Shown here piece by piece: positions 1 through 13,400 of a stretch of DNA of 64,000 bases. The stretch is from assembly GCA_003550325.1 (NCBI GenBank), contig QKWP01000415.1, forward strand, positions 258,699 to 322,698. Direction: 5' to 3'. Position 1 is the first letter of the stretch; each line of letters opens with the position of its first letter. This DNA comes from Gigaspora rosea. Its lineage: Eukaryota; Glomeromycota; Glomeromycetes; Diversisporales; Gigasporaceae. Position numbers and translations under genes: made by a program. The notes beneath the pieces were generated by a model. That model did not search any database. It was not told where the DNA came from and saw only the letters and a list, made by a program, of their open reading frames with translations.

Positions 1-484
1 AACAGAGAAATCTAAACTAACAAACTATGTCTAATTATATAGACAAAAAATTTTTACAAATAATTCAAAAAACTTTCAATACAATATTTATTGTTTATAT
101 CACAGCAAAATGATTACTTGTGATATTAATAGGTATAATTTCAATTTGGAATAATTAATACTGTTGATCTTTTGGAAGGAGTAAGCTGGATTTCTAACTT
201 TTTGGCAAAATTTTGAAAGTCCAAGGGAAAGTATTAAAAGTACCAACTTGTAAAGAACCGTAAGAGTATATACTTTATCCTAGTTTTAATTAAATAATCA
301 AAAATATATAAATAACATCTGGATTTAGCCATCCTCCAAACTAGTTGCACAACCGATCAGCCAGCATTTAGGGTCGGAATGTATTGGAGCTAGGCCGGGT
401 ATTAACATAATAGTGTTATGTACAGAATTTGGTTATTAAAGAAAGTAGTTAGTTGGTAGTAAAAGTTATTACTTACGAATTAGC

Positions 485-994
485 ATGATCATCCTTTCAA
501 AAGTTGAAATCCGACCTATTTATATCCTTCAAATTCATACTGGAGTTTTAATCCCTCATTTGGAGTTTCAATCCCTCATTTGTGGTTTCAATCCCTCGAA
601 TGAGCCCCTCATTACACAACCAAATCATAGATATAGCCTATTACAGAAAATTATAGCTATACCAAAAATTAGCGTAACACCAGCCTGCTATATTATAATA
701 AAATTGGGTTGGGGTGTGTATATCGAACAACCTGATTGGCGAAAAAAATTATTGCGATTATCGAGAAAACCAGGGTTATTACTTCAGTTGCATGAACAAC
801 AGTTGCAATATCTTAGTCACAACGCGAACAAAATGATTCATAAATTTATGCATCTAATGGTTAAGTTCTTGGCTTGTAAACTTGTTTTGCTGTTTTTATC
901 GCGGTTGAAAATGATGTCTGATTGTGCGATTATTGTTTTTGAGAATATGAGTATTATTTTGAGAATATGGATACAAGGAAGTTGTAAATTATAA
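485..994 (+). other. Open frame of 169 codons, unrecognised, probably non-coding
   Basis: An ATG-to-stop frame is open here, but the translation shows no family signature. Its first third runs through a short tandem repeat (531-605), and many residues are the Ile, Leu and Lys expected from AT-rich DNA. No intron or neighbouring exon supports it. A spurious ORF or a piece of an old repeat is more likely than a gene. Confidence 0.15.
531..605. repeat. Short tandem repeat, about 21-bp unit, three copies
   Basis: The phrase TTTCAATCCCTCATTTG is repeated about three times with small changes. A related repeat with the same lead-in (ATTCATACTG) lies at about 24205-24310 inside the MULE-like element, so this may be a detached piece of that family. 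Confidence 0.6.
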
Positions 995-1654
995 AAAATA
1001 ATCGCAATCAACTGATTGCAAAATTTGATCAGATACAAGCAATAATTCAAACGATTATAAAATATCTTGAATGTGAGAAATTATGTGGAAAATATTATGC
1101 TACAAGCAAATTATATTGAGGGAAATGATTGAGAACACCTGGAATGTTAAGGTTAGGTGTTTATAGAATGATCTGATCGGCGAAAAAAAAAACCTATTAG
1201 TAAAGCCAACTCTAATTTAAAGATGAATTTTTCTTGGCGAAATTTTTTAGGTTGTGTACTAACCTTTAAGAAACCATGTACGCACAATATATTAGCTAAA
1301 AAAAAAAAAAAAAAGAAAAAACAATAGCAAAGTTAGTAAAGGGGAAAAAAACAAGAAAAAAAAGATCGAAAAAAGAAAAAAAATGGCGAAAAAGGAGTTA
1401 GATAAAACATACTAAATTTTGACCAAAATTTATTTCTTAGAGCACCAAGTGCAGCTTTTTATAAGCAAAATTTTGAAGTAAAAAATTTTGTCAATCAACG
1501 TGTTATACATTTCAACGACAATGAACTACGGCTTGGGCAAGTGAATTTAGAGACTTATCAGGAAGCTAAACTTCATGGGTTACATCTTATATGTATTAAA
1601 TTAATTTGATAAAAAATATTAATTCTTCTCATTTAAATATAGCAGGAGTATAAA

Positions 1655-1655
<1 letters not shown>

Positions 1656-1722
<67 letters not shown>
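1656..1722. repeat. Poly(A) tract of 67 nt
   Basis: An uninterrupted run of A. It could be the tail of a retroposed sequence or simple homopolymer growth. No flanking target duplication or coding sequence was recognised upstream to decide between the two. Confidence 0.9.
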
Positions 1723-1724
<2 letters not shown>

Positions 1725-1767
1725 GATATCTATATGTTTAATTTATCACGTGTTCTTAATTTAAATT

Positions 1768-1845
1768 TATCAAGGATCAGAAGCGAAGCGGCGAAAATCG
1801 AAATTACAGGTTTTCGCTTTGCAGCACTCATTTAATGTCTTGATA
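1768..1845. repeat. Imperfect inverted repeat (hairpin)
   Basis: The outer arms are TATCAAG and CTTGATA. The inner arms are GCGAAGCGGCGAAAA and TTTTCGCTTTGC. It could be a small palindromic element; no target duplication was confirmed. Confidence 0.4.
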
Positions 1846-3339
1846 GCGTATTATATTAAATGACAAATAATTTTTATTTTATTGTTCGATTTATTTTCAT
1901 AACAAAAACATGGAAGTGATTTAAACTATGTATATGAGCGCTACCAAGGAACTTTAGTATTTCGAATTTAACCAAAAATATATTACTTTACTTTTTTTTA
2001 TCATATATCATGTCCGACAAATTATAAACTTAAAAACCAGAGTTAGATTTTTCTTGGCGACACTCGTAGTTAACAATAATGAAAGGTGAATAAGTAAGAA
2101 TTTGTCTGTTGCTTGTAAATAAAGTTGACAATGTAATTGGCACTAAATAATTGAAAATTGCGAATTATTTTGTTGCATAATCATCATCAATTAACAATTA
2201 TACTGTATCGATATAAAGAAGCGCTAAAAGTTCATGTCTAATAGATGATATTCTTAGTAATGTATGAACCGACTCACTTTTCAAAAGTGATATATTTGTT
2301 CAAGATTTTCGATCATTGACTTAAAAAAACATACGTATGTACGTAACGATACTTACTTACGTACTTGATAGGGTAAAATCTATTTTAAGGCATCATATAA
2401 AGTCTACAAGTTCGGATACTCATTAACAAATCATTCTATTTCTTTTTGTATTAATCGAAATTTAGTAAAGCATGGCTGGAAAATTTAGAACTATGCTCTT
2501 CTTACTTTAATTAACTGCCAAAAAAAGTTAGTGTAAAAATTTAATTCACATTGTCGTGCCACTTTGAAATTCCGCTTGGAAGCATCTGATCGCTAGAGCC
2601 AGTTATTGAACTTTATTAAATAAATTTTATTGATAATATATGCAGCAGCAGCACAAGCTGAGACCGACTATGCTCCCGGAAATAGCAACTACGATTTGCG
2701 CCTGGCCGAAAGGACATGAAGTTTAAAGAAACGGCAAAATGTAGGATTTCGACTGGTTGGATGGGTCTGGGTACGAACTCGCTTTTCGCAATCGCGAATT
2801 GTTTGGTCGTCTATCTTGATATTAATAGCGTCATCGTTAAAATAACTACTGTGTTAATAATTACAAATATAGCTATTGATTAAATGATTCTATCTGAAAC
2901 ATGCGCTATCTCATACGACATTGGCCTATTCCCATTTTATTTGAATGACCGCCGAACTAGCTTCTGACCGGTTGCTTAACCAGCTTTTCTATCTGTTGTG
3001 AGTCATATGTAAGGGGTTAGATTTGACCAATTAGATATTTTAATGCGAACAGGACATGCGTAATAACGAGGTAATTTTATTATATTGATTGATTTTGATT
3101 GATTAATGATGAATACAAAGCTTTACCCTTTTCTATAAATCGAATAAGAACTACAATAAATATCTAACTTCCTTAATTCATTTATACGTACAAAATAATT
3201 TTAATAATTAAAATTTTTGCTGGGAAAATTAACGTAATCCTTGTAGTAACGTTACACAATTTTTTTTGAAATTAATATAAAATTCAACTAACTGTACAGT
3301 ACCAAATTACGTTCTAAATTTTTTAATAGTTTTTTCAAC

Positions 3340-6300
3340 ATGATTCCATTACCAAATGAATGCTGCTGTGAAATATTTTATAACTTTTCGAATAATTTTC
3401 AAACCTTATTTTCATGTGCACTTGTAAACCGTCAATGGTGTTCAAATATTATTCCAATTTTGTGGAAAAATCCAGGATATCATTTTAATGATATAAGACT
3501 TATAAAAATAATAGTTTTAACATTAAATACTGAAGAACAAGTTCAATTAATTCCATTTAAAATTACTCTTCCAAGTCATCCAAAACCATTATTTAAATAT
3601 ACAAGTTATATCACTTCTGTTAACGATTATTTATATCATGGAATTGAAAAATGGCTTGATGATACAAGACATGAAAGGGGTTATGAACCTATATATGCTC
3701 TTAAGTGTTCGTTAATTTCAATGTTTTTACGAACTAGTAAAAATCTTAAAAAGTTTAATATTGATGAAATTATTTGTAATCCAATAATTCTTGAATCTAT
3801 TTACAAGAATACTACTATTACATCTATAAATTTTCATCATTCGTATTACATCAATGATATATCTAAAACTATAGATGGATTAGTAAAAATTATTTGTAAA
3901 AATTCTAATTTTACTTCTTTGAAATTTAATTCAATTAAACTTGAGGTTAAAGAAATGAAAATAATATTGAAGGCTCTTGATAAAAATACTGTATCAAATT
4001 CTTTAAATTTTTATGAAAATCAGATTGATATCGAAGAGTCAAAATTGTTGGCAAAATTTTTTTGCCAAAACACTACGATTACTTCTTTGAAACTTAATTA
4101 TAATAGACTTGGATCAGGAGGAGTTAAAGCATTAGCATATGCACTTTATAAGAATACTACGTTGACCACTCTGGATCTTAGTGATAATTATCTTAAATCA
4201 GAAGGAATAATAACATTGGCAAATGCACTTTGTAAGAATATTACGTTAACATCTTTAAATCTTGAATCAAATAAACTTGGATCAGAAGCAGGAAAAGCGT
4301 TAGCAAATGCTCTTTGTAAGAACTCCACGTTGAAAAATTTGAATCTTGCTGAAAATAATCTTGAATTAGAAGGAGGGAAAGCATTGGCAAGTGCACTTTG
4401 CGTAAATACCGCACTGACTTCTTTAAATCTTGAAGATAATAATCTTGGATCAGAAGTAGGAAAAGCGATGGCAGATGCACTTTGTAATAACAATTCATTA
4501 ACTTTTTTGAATCTTCAAAATAATAATATTGAATTAAATGGTGGGTTCGCATTAGTAGGAGCACTTTGCAAGAACAATACAATAAAAAATTTAGATCTTC
4601 AAGACGATAATCTTAGAGGTGTAAAAACAATAATAAATGCGCTTTGTAAGAAAACTACGCGAAATTATTTGGATTTTCATTCAAATGTACTTGGATTAGA
4701 TGAACTAAAAATATTAGTAGATGCACTTTATAGGATTACTACGCCAACTTCTTTGGTTATTTGTGATAATAAACTTGGATTAGAAGGAGGAAAAATATTA
4801 ATAGATTCACTTTACAAGATTACCACACTCACCTCTCTGAATCTTGACAATAATAAACTTGGATCAGATGGAGGAAAAGCATTATCATATGTACTTTGCA
4901 AGAATACCACGTTAACTTCTTTGAGTCTTGAAAGTAATGAATTTGGATTAGAAGGAGGAAAAGCGTTAGCAAATGTCCTTTACACGAATTCCTCGTTAAA
5001 AGATTTGAATCTTAATAACAATAATCTTGAATCCGAAGGTGGGAAATCATTGGCAAGTGCACTTTGTGCGAATACAACACTGACTTCTTTGAAACTTGCT
5101 AAAAATAATCTTGGAATTGAAGGAGGAAAAGCATTAGCTGATGCACTTTACAAGAATACTACGCTGACCGCTCTGGACCTTGGTGTAAATTATCTTAGAT
5201 TAGAAGGAGGAAAAGCATTAGCTTATGCACTTTGCAAGAATACTACGTTGTCTTTTTTAAATATTGACTCAAATGAACTTGGATCAGAAGGAGGAAAAGC
5301 GTTTGCAATTGCCCTTTGTACGAATTCCACGTTGAAAAATTGAAACTTGCTAACAATAATCTTAATTCAGAAGGAGGGAAAGCATTGGCAAGTGCACTTT
5401 GCGTAAATACCACTTTGATTGGTTTAAATATTGAAAATAATAATATTGGATCAGAAGGAGGAAAAGCATTGGCAAATGCACTTTGTAATAACAATTCACT
5501 GACTTCTTTGAATATTCAATCTAATAATCTTGAATTAAATGGAGGGTACGCATTAGTAGAAGCACTTTGCAAGAACACTACGCTAAACAAAGTAGCCTAT
5601 CAAGACAATAATCTTAAAGAAGTAGAAACAATATTATTTGCACTTTGTCATAATATTGAACTAACTTCTTTGAATCTTCGTTCGAATGGACTTGGATTAG
5701 AAAAAGGTAGAATATTAGCTGATGTACTTTGTAAGATTACCACTCTTACTTCTTTGGATCTTTACAATAAGAAACTTGGTTCAGAAGGAGGAAAAGCATT
5801 AGCAAATGCATTTTTCAAGAATTCCATGCTGAATACTTTGAATCTTGGTTTGAATGGTCTTGAACCAGAAGGAGGAAAAGCGTTGGCAGATATGCTTTGC
5901 AAGAATTCCACGCTGACTTCTTTGAATCTTGAAAATAATAATCTTGGTTCCAAAGGAGGAAAGTATTAGCAGATGCACTTTGCATTAACACATCCTTAAT
6001 CTCTTTAAATATTGGTGGTAATAATCTTGGTTCGGAAGGAGGAAAAGCATTAGCAGATGCTCTTTGCATGAATTCTACCCTGACTACTTTGAATCTTGAA
6101 AATAATAATCTTGGTTCAGAAGGAGGAAAAGCATTAAAAGATGCACTTTGTAATAACTCAACGCTGACTTCTTTAGATCTTTACGATAATAATCTTGGAT
6201 CTGAAGGTGGAAAAGCATTAGCAAATGCACTTTACAAGAACTCCACGTTGACTTCTTTATATCTCAATTCGAATAACCTTGGATCCGAAGGTGGAAAAGC

Positions 6301-6745
6301 ATTAGCAGATGCACTTTCCAATAATTTCACGTTGACTTTTTTGAATCTTTATAATAATAGACTTGAATCGAAAGGAGCCAAAGCATTAGCAGATGCACTT
6401 TGCATGAATACTGCCTTAATCTCTTTAAATATTGGTGGTAATAATCTTGGACCAGAAGGAGGAAAAGCATTAGCAAATGCTCTTTGCAAGAACTCCGTAC
6501 TGACTTCTTTGGATCTTAAATCTAATGATCTTGGATCAGAAGGAGCAAAAGCATTAGCAGATGCACTTTGCAAGAATTCCACCTTAACTTCTTTAAATAT
6601 TAGTTATAATAATCTTGGATTAGAAGGAGGAAAAGCATTAGCATATGCACTTTGCAGAAACTCCACTCTAACTTCTTTAAATATTCATTATAATAGTATG
6701 GGTCTTAAATTAACTTCAAATAATCCAAAACTTAAAATATATTGA
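3340..6745 (+). CDS. F-box protein with long leucine-rich-repeat (RNI-like) array; frame broken twice
   Basis: The N-terminus (residues 1 to about 45, LPNECCCEIFYNF...LVNRQWCSNIIPILWKN) is an F-box, the segment that in this family binds Skp1 in SCF ubiquitin ligases. From about residue 240 the protein is a tandem array of 28-residue leucine-rich repeats of ribonuclease-inhibitor type (consensus SLNLENNNLGSEGGKALA-ALCKN), coded by 84-nt units. The first frame stops at 5343, the second runs to 5969, and the third ends at 6745. Each step is a shift of one base, at AAAAATTGAAAC near 5340 and AAAGTATTAGC near 5965, where sister repeats carry one more T or A. Repeat coding continues without interruption across both points. 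Either this is a pseudogene or the two short homopolymers were miscalled. No intron is needed. The start at 3340 is supported by the F-box beginning directly after it. Confidence 0.85.
4330..5830 (+). repeat. Higher-order duplication inside the LRR array
   Basis: A block holding an unusually short 26-residue repeat (around 4600-4650) recurs about 1001 nt downstream (around 5600-5655). The spacing equals twelve 84-nt units minus 6 nt for the short unit minus the 1-nt deletion. A second, smaller duplication of exactly five units (420 nt) links about 5982 and about 6402. Confidence 0.75.
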
Positions 6746-7267
6746 CTAGGTAATGCATATCTATAAAATTCGAATAAATCGAAATTTATGTAGTTATTTA
6801 ATCGGTTTTTTTAAGTTACAAGATAAATGTAAAAATTGTAAATTGGTGTCTGTGTTAAATATATTAAATTTTTAATATGTAATAAATTGCATAAAAGTTA
6901 TAGATAGATTACGCAAGTTTTAAGTACTATTCATTATTATTATTAGATATATTATTTTATGCATAACAGATAAATTAAGTATATTTAAATCATATCATAT
7001 AGTGTTAAATATCATACAATAAAACTCAAAAAAAAAATTAATTTTGCGATCTTTATACATAAATGTGATTAGACCGTCAACAAAGCGGTTATGTTACTCT
7101 CACTACTGTAATAAAGTTTGGAATTGACCTATATTATATAGGTGGAGATTAAAAAATGGATTGTGTATTATCAATTTCCATTAGGGATCTGGTATTATAT
7201 GTACTGTACATACATACATATGAATTTTTCAACCGACTATAGCATACGATTATAAAATATATAAAAT
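6746..7267. other. Intergenic, no gene seen
   Basis: AT-rich spacer directly after the LRR gene; probably holds its 3' untranslated region. No further signal was recognised. Confidence 0.5.
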
Positions 7268-7530
7268 CATGATGAAGAATGGCTTGAAAAGGCAATTCCT
7301 GATAAGCACATTAATTATGTCGGATATAATAAATTTATAGATCAGCACTGGAAGTTTTTAAATGCGAGTACTATTAATAGTTGTCCTTTAAAATGTCTTA
7401 GAATTGATACAAGTATAGACGAAGAAACTATTAAAGATTTTATTAAGGAGTATTATCTAAATTTTTTACTCTTTTGAAATTTTCAACTGGAAGAATACCA
7501 TTCCAGTCTTTCTTGCTAATAACTTTTTTT
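7268..7530 (+). pseudogene. F-box-type gene remnant
   Basis: An open stretch from 7268 to a stop at 7475-7477 reads EWLEKAIPDKHINYVGYNKF... and SCPLKCLRIDTSIDEETIKDF. This style is seen in the region after the F-box in large glomeromycete F-box families. A shifted frame directly after the stop continues with EIFNWKNTIPVFLANN, so the coding signal crosses a frameshift. There is no start codon context and no F-box upstream. I read it as a fragment of a decayed paralogue; the family call is from memory of the style, not from a search. Confidence 0.45.
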
Positions 7531-10457
7531 GGTTTTATATTGTATCTTCCCAGATAAGTGTAATTTCGCAAAAAACTTCTAAATTAATGAATTTTTTTTT
7601 ATGCAAAATTCCGAATATTTATCAAGGAGTTGCAATCTTGGATGACTTTAGGTGATTTGGACCATAGGGTTGAATAAAGCTGATTTTCGTTTTGCATTAC
7701 CCGACCGCTCATTTTTCAATTTCAAAAAAAGTTGATTTTTTTTTTAAATCCAACTATTAAATCATTCTATTTTTCGCCATTTATTTTTTCCGTGGAATTA
7801 TCAAATAAGACTGAAATGGCCGACCCACCGAACCAATTTTTAGATTATATGTAATGCAAACGAAAAATTAACCGTAGCCTAATATACTTACTGTATAGAT
7901 TATATGCATATCTTAAAATTCTAAAATAATTTAAATAAAAAATTAATTCATTTATTAATATATACATATAGCACTGTCAAATATTACTTTTTACTACTAA
8001 ATATTGCAAACTTCCAGTCTTAAATAAAAATAAATGATACAAATAACATATATTAATGAGAATTTCTCAAATATCGCTCTTAATACTTATTAATACACGT
8101 ACCGGTAATTGTGATGCTCAATAAATCTCATATATTATCATAATTAAAAATTATTATTGCTCAATCAGATGATTTTTGTTCGCTATTATTACAAATTCTA
8201 ATAAAAGTGCTATATCTCTAAAAAAAAATACTTTATCTCAACAAATAATTCACATCTTATACTCATTACATATCTATGGCTACTATAATCATATCATGGC
8301 CAGGAACATAGTAAGAAGGAGTTAAATAGTCATAATGAGAATGTGTTATATAGTATTATCTGGTGACGTGAATGCTACTAAGACATAGGTACCAGCATTG
8401 GCTAGAGCAGCTGCGGAGCCTGATTCTAATCATCAAAAACAAGAGGTTTTTGCATTGCCCATAGCAGCCACGAAATACGAGATCTTGCACTGCCTACAGC
8501 AGCCGTTCTTGCACTGCCAGTGGCAGTCGAAGAACCTATTAGCACGGACTAAAAGTATTAATATATTATCCTCAGTTTACATGTTATTGAGAGACTGACG
8601 GGAATGTAAAGCTTATCTTCATTACAAGGCGATCAATAGCGAAAGAAAATAACCTCAACTACTAACCACGGGCCTTAAATACGTTACTGATTGCATATTC
8701 AGAACCAATGATTACCCCTTGCTTTCGTTACCCGTTCTTTAATAGTCATAGTAATTCATATTTCAACAATTATATACAATCAAATATTCATCAGAAAAAA
8801 TACATCTAACAAAATATATAATATAAGACTATAACTTCGATTCGAATTAACTCGAGCTAATATTTTGGCTAGAGTTCAAGTCCAAACTCTACTTTGTATT
8901 TTAAGAAAGAAGATATAAATATTCTACTTTCGAATTTATAAAATACGTAAATTTTTCATAATCATTATGAAATTATTAAAATACAGTATTCTAAATCATG
9001 AGCCCTTTCAATTGAATTTTGGAAACTTAGGTTATGAAAAATGTTAAAATTTGCTAAAGAAATGTAATCCAAAGTTTAAATATCGGATTACTGATAATTT
9101 CAAATTATCCTTAATAGCATTAAGGACGAAATGCTCATAATTTTAGGATCGCAATTGTTTAATAAAGTTTAGAAAGTGTTCGTGCAGGATACTGTTATAC
9201 GCCACATTGCGAAAGCGCACAATGGAAATGCAAAGAAAGTTCGTATTACCAGACGAGTTTACAAAAAAGCACCTTCAATTTATCCTATTAAAAACATGGT
9301 AACAAAAATTTAGCGAAAGTTGTGAAAGAATAAACCAATTTGTCAATTTTATAATATTATCAATTTTAAAAATTTTAAATCATAAAGTGGTGCTCAACAC
9401 CATTAGGGGTAAGGTTAAAAATTCGAGGTAAGATAGGATATTAGGGGTTAAAGGTTACGGTTAAAAATAAATAAAGCTCAAAAATTTTTTTGTACTGAGC
9501 ATTTTTTGCTTGGAACATCAGGCGTTAATTATTTATCTAGTTTTTGAGATATAGCAACTAAAATCCACTGGCGTGATTTAAAAAAACCGTTAATTTTTTA
9601 TTATTTGTTTATTTTCTGCTTAAAAAATTTACATCAAAGCAATGTTGATGTATAAATTGGTTTTTTTTTTCAAAAAAAAAAAAAAATACTTAATTTAAAC
9701 TTATGTAATATGTGATCAAAGAAATATTTACATGTAATAAAAAGTCATATAGCTTATACTACGATGAAACAATAATTAATAAATTCAGTAATAACATGAC
9801 TTCTTATTGATATCACCAAGAAAATCAACCTGCGACTTTTATTTATCGTTTTGCTTAATTCTAATCTAATCAGTAAAATATTGATTTTACTCGTTTTTTA
9901 TTTATATATTTTATTTCACTGAACAGTTAATTCAATGAAATGATTCTTTTGGAGGTATTCATGCGTTTTTTGTTTAAATTAATTATAAACCATATGATCA
10001 GTTTTATGTAAATAATATGCTCGATGAACTGATGAACTTGTATTAAATTATCAATACCACCCGTGAAATAAGGAGACAGATATCCAGCATAAATAATGAA
10101 AAAAAAGAATAAATATTTAAAACTAAACATTAGACAGCATAAAGAAAAATCCAGTGATTACGCTATGTTCCTCATTAAATATTATGCAATTTTCTATAAG
10201 CAAAAGCCACGGGCTTTTCACCAATACGTATTTTTATGTTGCTAAGCCAATTAAATAAATTTATCAAATTTATCATCTGATTTCTAGATACATTTTGTCA
10301 TGTAATGCTATTTATTTTTAAATGATGTCATAAAAGTTTTCTAAATATTGATTGATAAATTTAAAATCCAATAACCTGAAATTTTCATTTTAAACTCTTC
10401 TGTTTTTAAAAGAATTAACGTTCATTTTGAAAATTCTTAAGTACAGAAGTACCTAAA
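7531..10457. other. Intergenic, little recognisable content
   Basis: AT-rich, with stops in every frame. Around 8390-8550 there is a short GC-richer patch whose frames read LALPTAA and LALPVAVEE and, in another frame, FALPIAAT. It is an Ala-Leu-Pro repeat broken by a frameshift, perhaps a relic of an unidentified coding repeat. Nothing else could be supported. Confidence 0.4.
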
Positions 10458-13400
10458 ATGAGTTCATCAGAACCTGAAGAACTTATAGTTGAAGATCATA
10501 CTCCGCATAGAGGAAAGCAAATCAGTGAATATGTTTTTTCACTAAATATGCAATATATTGTGACTTGGAGCAAAGATGATCAATCAATTGTTGGATGGTC
10601 CGTCACAAATGATCTCACAAATGATCTCTCAATCGAACCTATCAATTCATTAAATACCGATGAGCTCAATTTTTGTTAAACACTTATGACTTCATAGACT
10701 TCAGTTTAAAAAGAGCCTCAGATTGTAAACAATTTATAATACTATTTTTGGGTCAGTTAAATTCGTTAATATTTCGATCTTATTTGTAATTTATTATAAC
10801 TCAATTTAAGATTATTTGAACTTTATTCTAACAGGGTTTCATATTAAATTTGCAATTATTGATATCACAAATAAATCAAGACAAATATTGAATGCGCAAG
10901 GTTTAAAAGATAATCAACTAAATAAATATGTTGATGATATTGCTTTTCTTGATAATGGAGATCTTGCAATTGCCAAAGGGAGGCCAGTTTATCGGGCTTA
11001 TATCTTTTCAAAGTCAAATTTTAATGGCAAATATCAATGGACATGTAAAAATAGCATTGAACTTGAAAAATATGATGATTATAAATACAAAATTCATAAA
11101 AATGGAACATTGTTTATGCATTTTTATACACCTAATGTAATCACACAATGGAATTTAATAACTCAGAAGTTTGAAATGAAATATATACTAAATTTGAATA
11201 TGCTTGAGGATGTCGTCTATAGCTGGATTGATATGAACAATGATAACACATTGTTAGCAATAGCTTTTCGTACAGAGAGTAGGAGTATAGCAGTCTATGT
11301 TTATTCAACAAAATCTGGTATAGAGATAGCAAATAGTAGGTATTTTATATATAAAGTTCTATAAATATAAATGAAGTGATTATTAATTGTATTTAACAAT
11401 TCAGAAACATTTAGTACTGAGAAAGACGAATTTTTTGAAGTTAATATGTTTTATTTTATTGGTTCAAGAGAGAAAGAGCGTTTGCTCATATATTTTCGGA
11501 GTAGAGAAACAACGAATTACATCACTTATATATTAAATCCTCTCACTTATACACTTGATGTGTCGCCAGATACTAATGTCTTACATGATATTTTAAGCCA
11601 AAATTGTGAAGTTATTAATGATTATATTATTAAAATTGATAAAAATAATTTGTCAATTAAAAAATTATCTCAAAATGAAAACTGGAAAAATCATATACAA
11701 AGTAAAGAGCACTATGTAGGTAGTACTTTTTTCAATACAAAAGAAATTAAGCAATTTATACAGGATACTTTGGATAGATATAAATCAAATCAATTTTTAA
11801 TTCAGAGTTACTCAGAAGTTTCTAAAGAACATCAAGGAGATGCATATACTTGGATTGTAACGAATAAATATAAATACTATAGGAATAATGTTACACATTT
11901 AAGAGTCCGTATTGAGTCTAATTTGAAGGAAACTAAAGAAACGAATTTTTATTCATATGATAGTGCTGATAGTTATAATTTAGAAATTAAGGTGCTTAAA
12001 AATGATGATATAATATTTGTTTCTTCTTCTGGTATACGAATCTTCTCAGTTAATTCTGAAAAAAATTCAATTGAACTTATCTATTTTTGGGAAGAAGATA
12101 TAAAATATACAACAATTATAAAAACTCCAGCTCAACAATCCATAATTAAACATCTTATTTCTTTTAAAAATAAACTAGATCGTGATATTGGAACTTTGCC
12201 AACACCAAATTTTGGCAATTATAATTGCTATTGTACTTTGAAAAATAATGAATTAGCATTAAAATTATATGGAAAGGAAATTATTCAACAATCAATTCAA
12301 AAAATTCGAGAGATCAATCATAATGAAACTAATGAAATACTTGATAATTGTTATAAATATAGTATAGCAATGTTTGAAAATGGTGACATTATTAACTTTT
12401 TGTTATTAATAAGTCAAATCGCTTTTGCACTTGTAGAATTAGAAAAATATAACAAAACTTTAAGAGCTACTGAAAAATTTTTATTGAAAATTAATTTACT
12501 CTATAATAGATCCTATATTGCTCATAGATTTAAAGATATAAATGAAACTTCTTTATTATCTCATCTTCATTATTATGGAATTTATGTTCACTCATATTTA
12601 TCTACTACTTCATTTTTTGATTACTTGCTTTTTCGGATCTCTGAAAATTGGAGTCATTTAAAAATGCTAAGCTCTCTAAAATATCCTAAAATTTATAACT
12701 ATTTAATATCACCTTATTTATTTTATTTATCTCATTTTACTAATAATCCTCAAAAAACTATAAGATTAATATTTCCTTTATTAAATTTTGCTACATATTC
12801 TCAAAATTATTCTTATTATGAATTATTTTATTTATATGACAATTCTTTTACTTTACTTAATGAAGCTGATTATTTTAAATGGTGGAATATTAAAGCTCTT
12901 ATTAATTTTAAATGGAATACTTATGGAAAACAATATTATTGTTTAATTTGGATAATATATTCAATTTTTATGTGCTGTTTTTTAATAGTTTCAACAATTT
13001 CAAAAAATGAAATTTCTTGGAATAATCAAGTGATTCTTTTAATAGTAGTTATTTTTCTTGGATTTATTCATTTTATTTTTGAAGCTCGTCAATTTATTCA
13101 CAAACCAATGCATTATATTACTAGTCCTTGGAATTGGTTTGGTATCTAAACTTTTAATTTAGTAATTTATTAAATATTATAGTATTAATACTAAAATTTT
13201 TAAATTAATTATAGATCTTGCTGCAATATTATTTCCAACAATAACTTCAATAATCTGGTTACATGATATAACTCTTCCAGCTTGGATTATTACTATTTCT
13301 GTTTTTTTACTTGAAATTAAATTTTTATTATTTTTTCGTGTTTTGGAATATTTTGGAACTTATTTTGCAATTATGATTGGAGTTGCACAAAAGATTTTTT

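Larger units (their letters stand above)
995..3339. other. Intergenic stretch, no gene seen
   Basis: AT-rich DNA with frequent stops in all frames. It holds the poly(A) tract at 1656-1722 and an inverted repeat at 1768-1845. A less AT-rich patch at about 2640-2830 gives a brief open translation (AETDYAPGNSNYDLRLAE) that I could not assign; it may be an old gene fragment. The last 100 bases are presumably the promoter of the F-box/LRR gene, but no clear element was picked out. Confidence 0.5.

Noticed and set aside
9180..9310. Short open translation (HIAKAHNGNAKKVRITRRVYK) considered as a gene fragment
   Set aside because: No start, no flanking exon and no family recognised; length is within chance.
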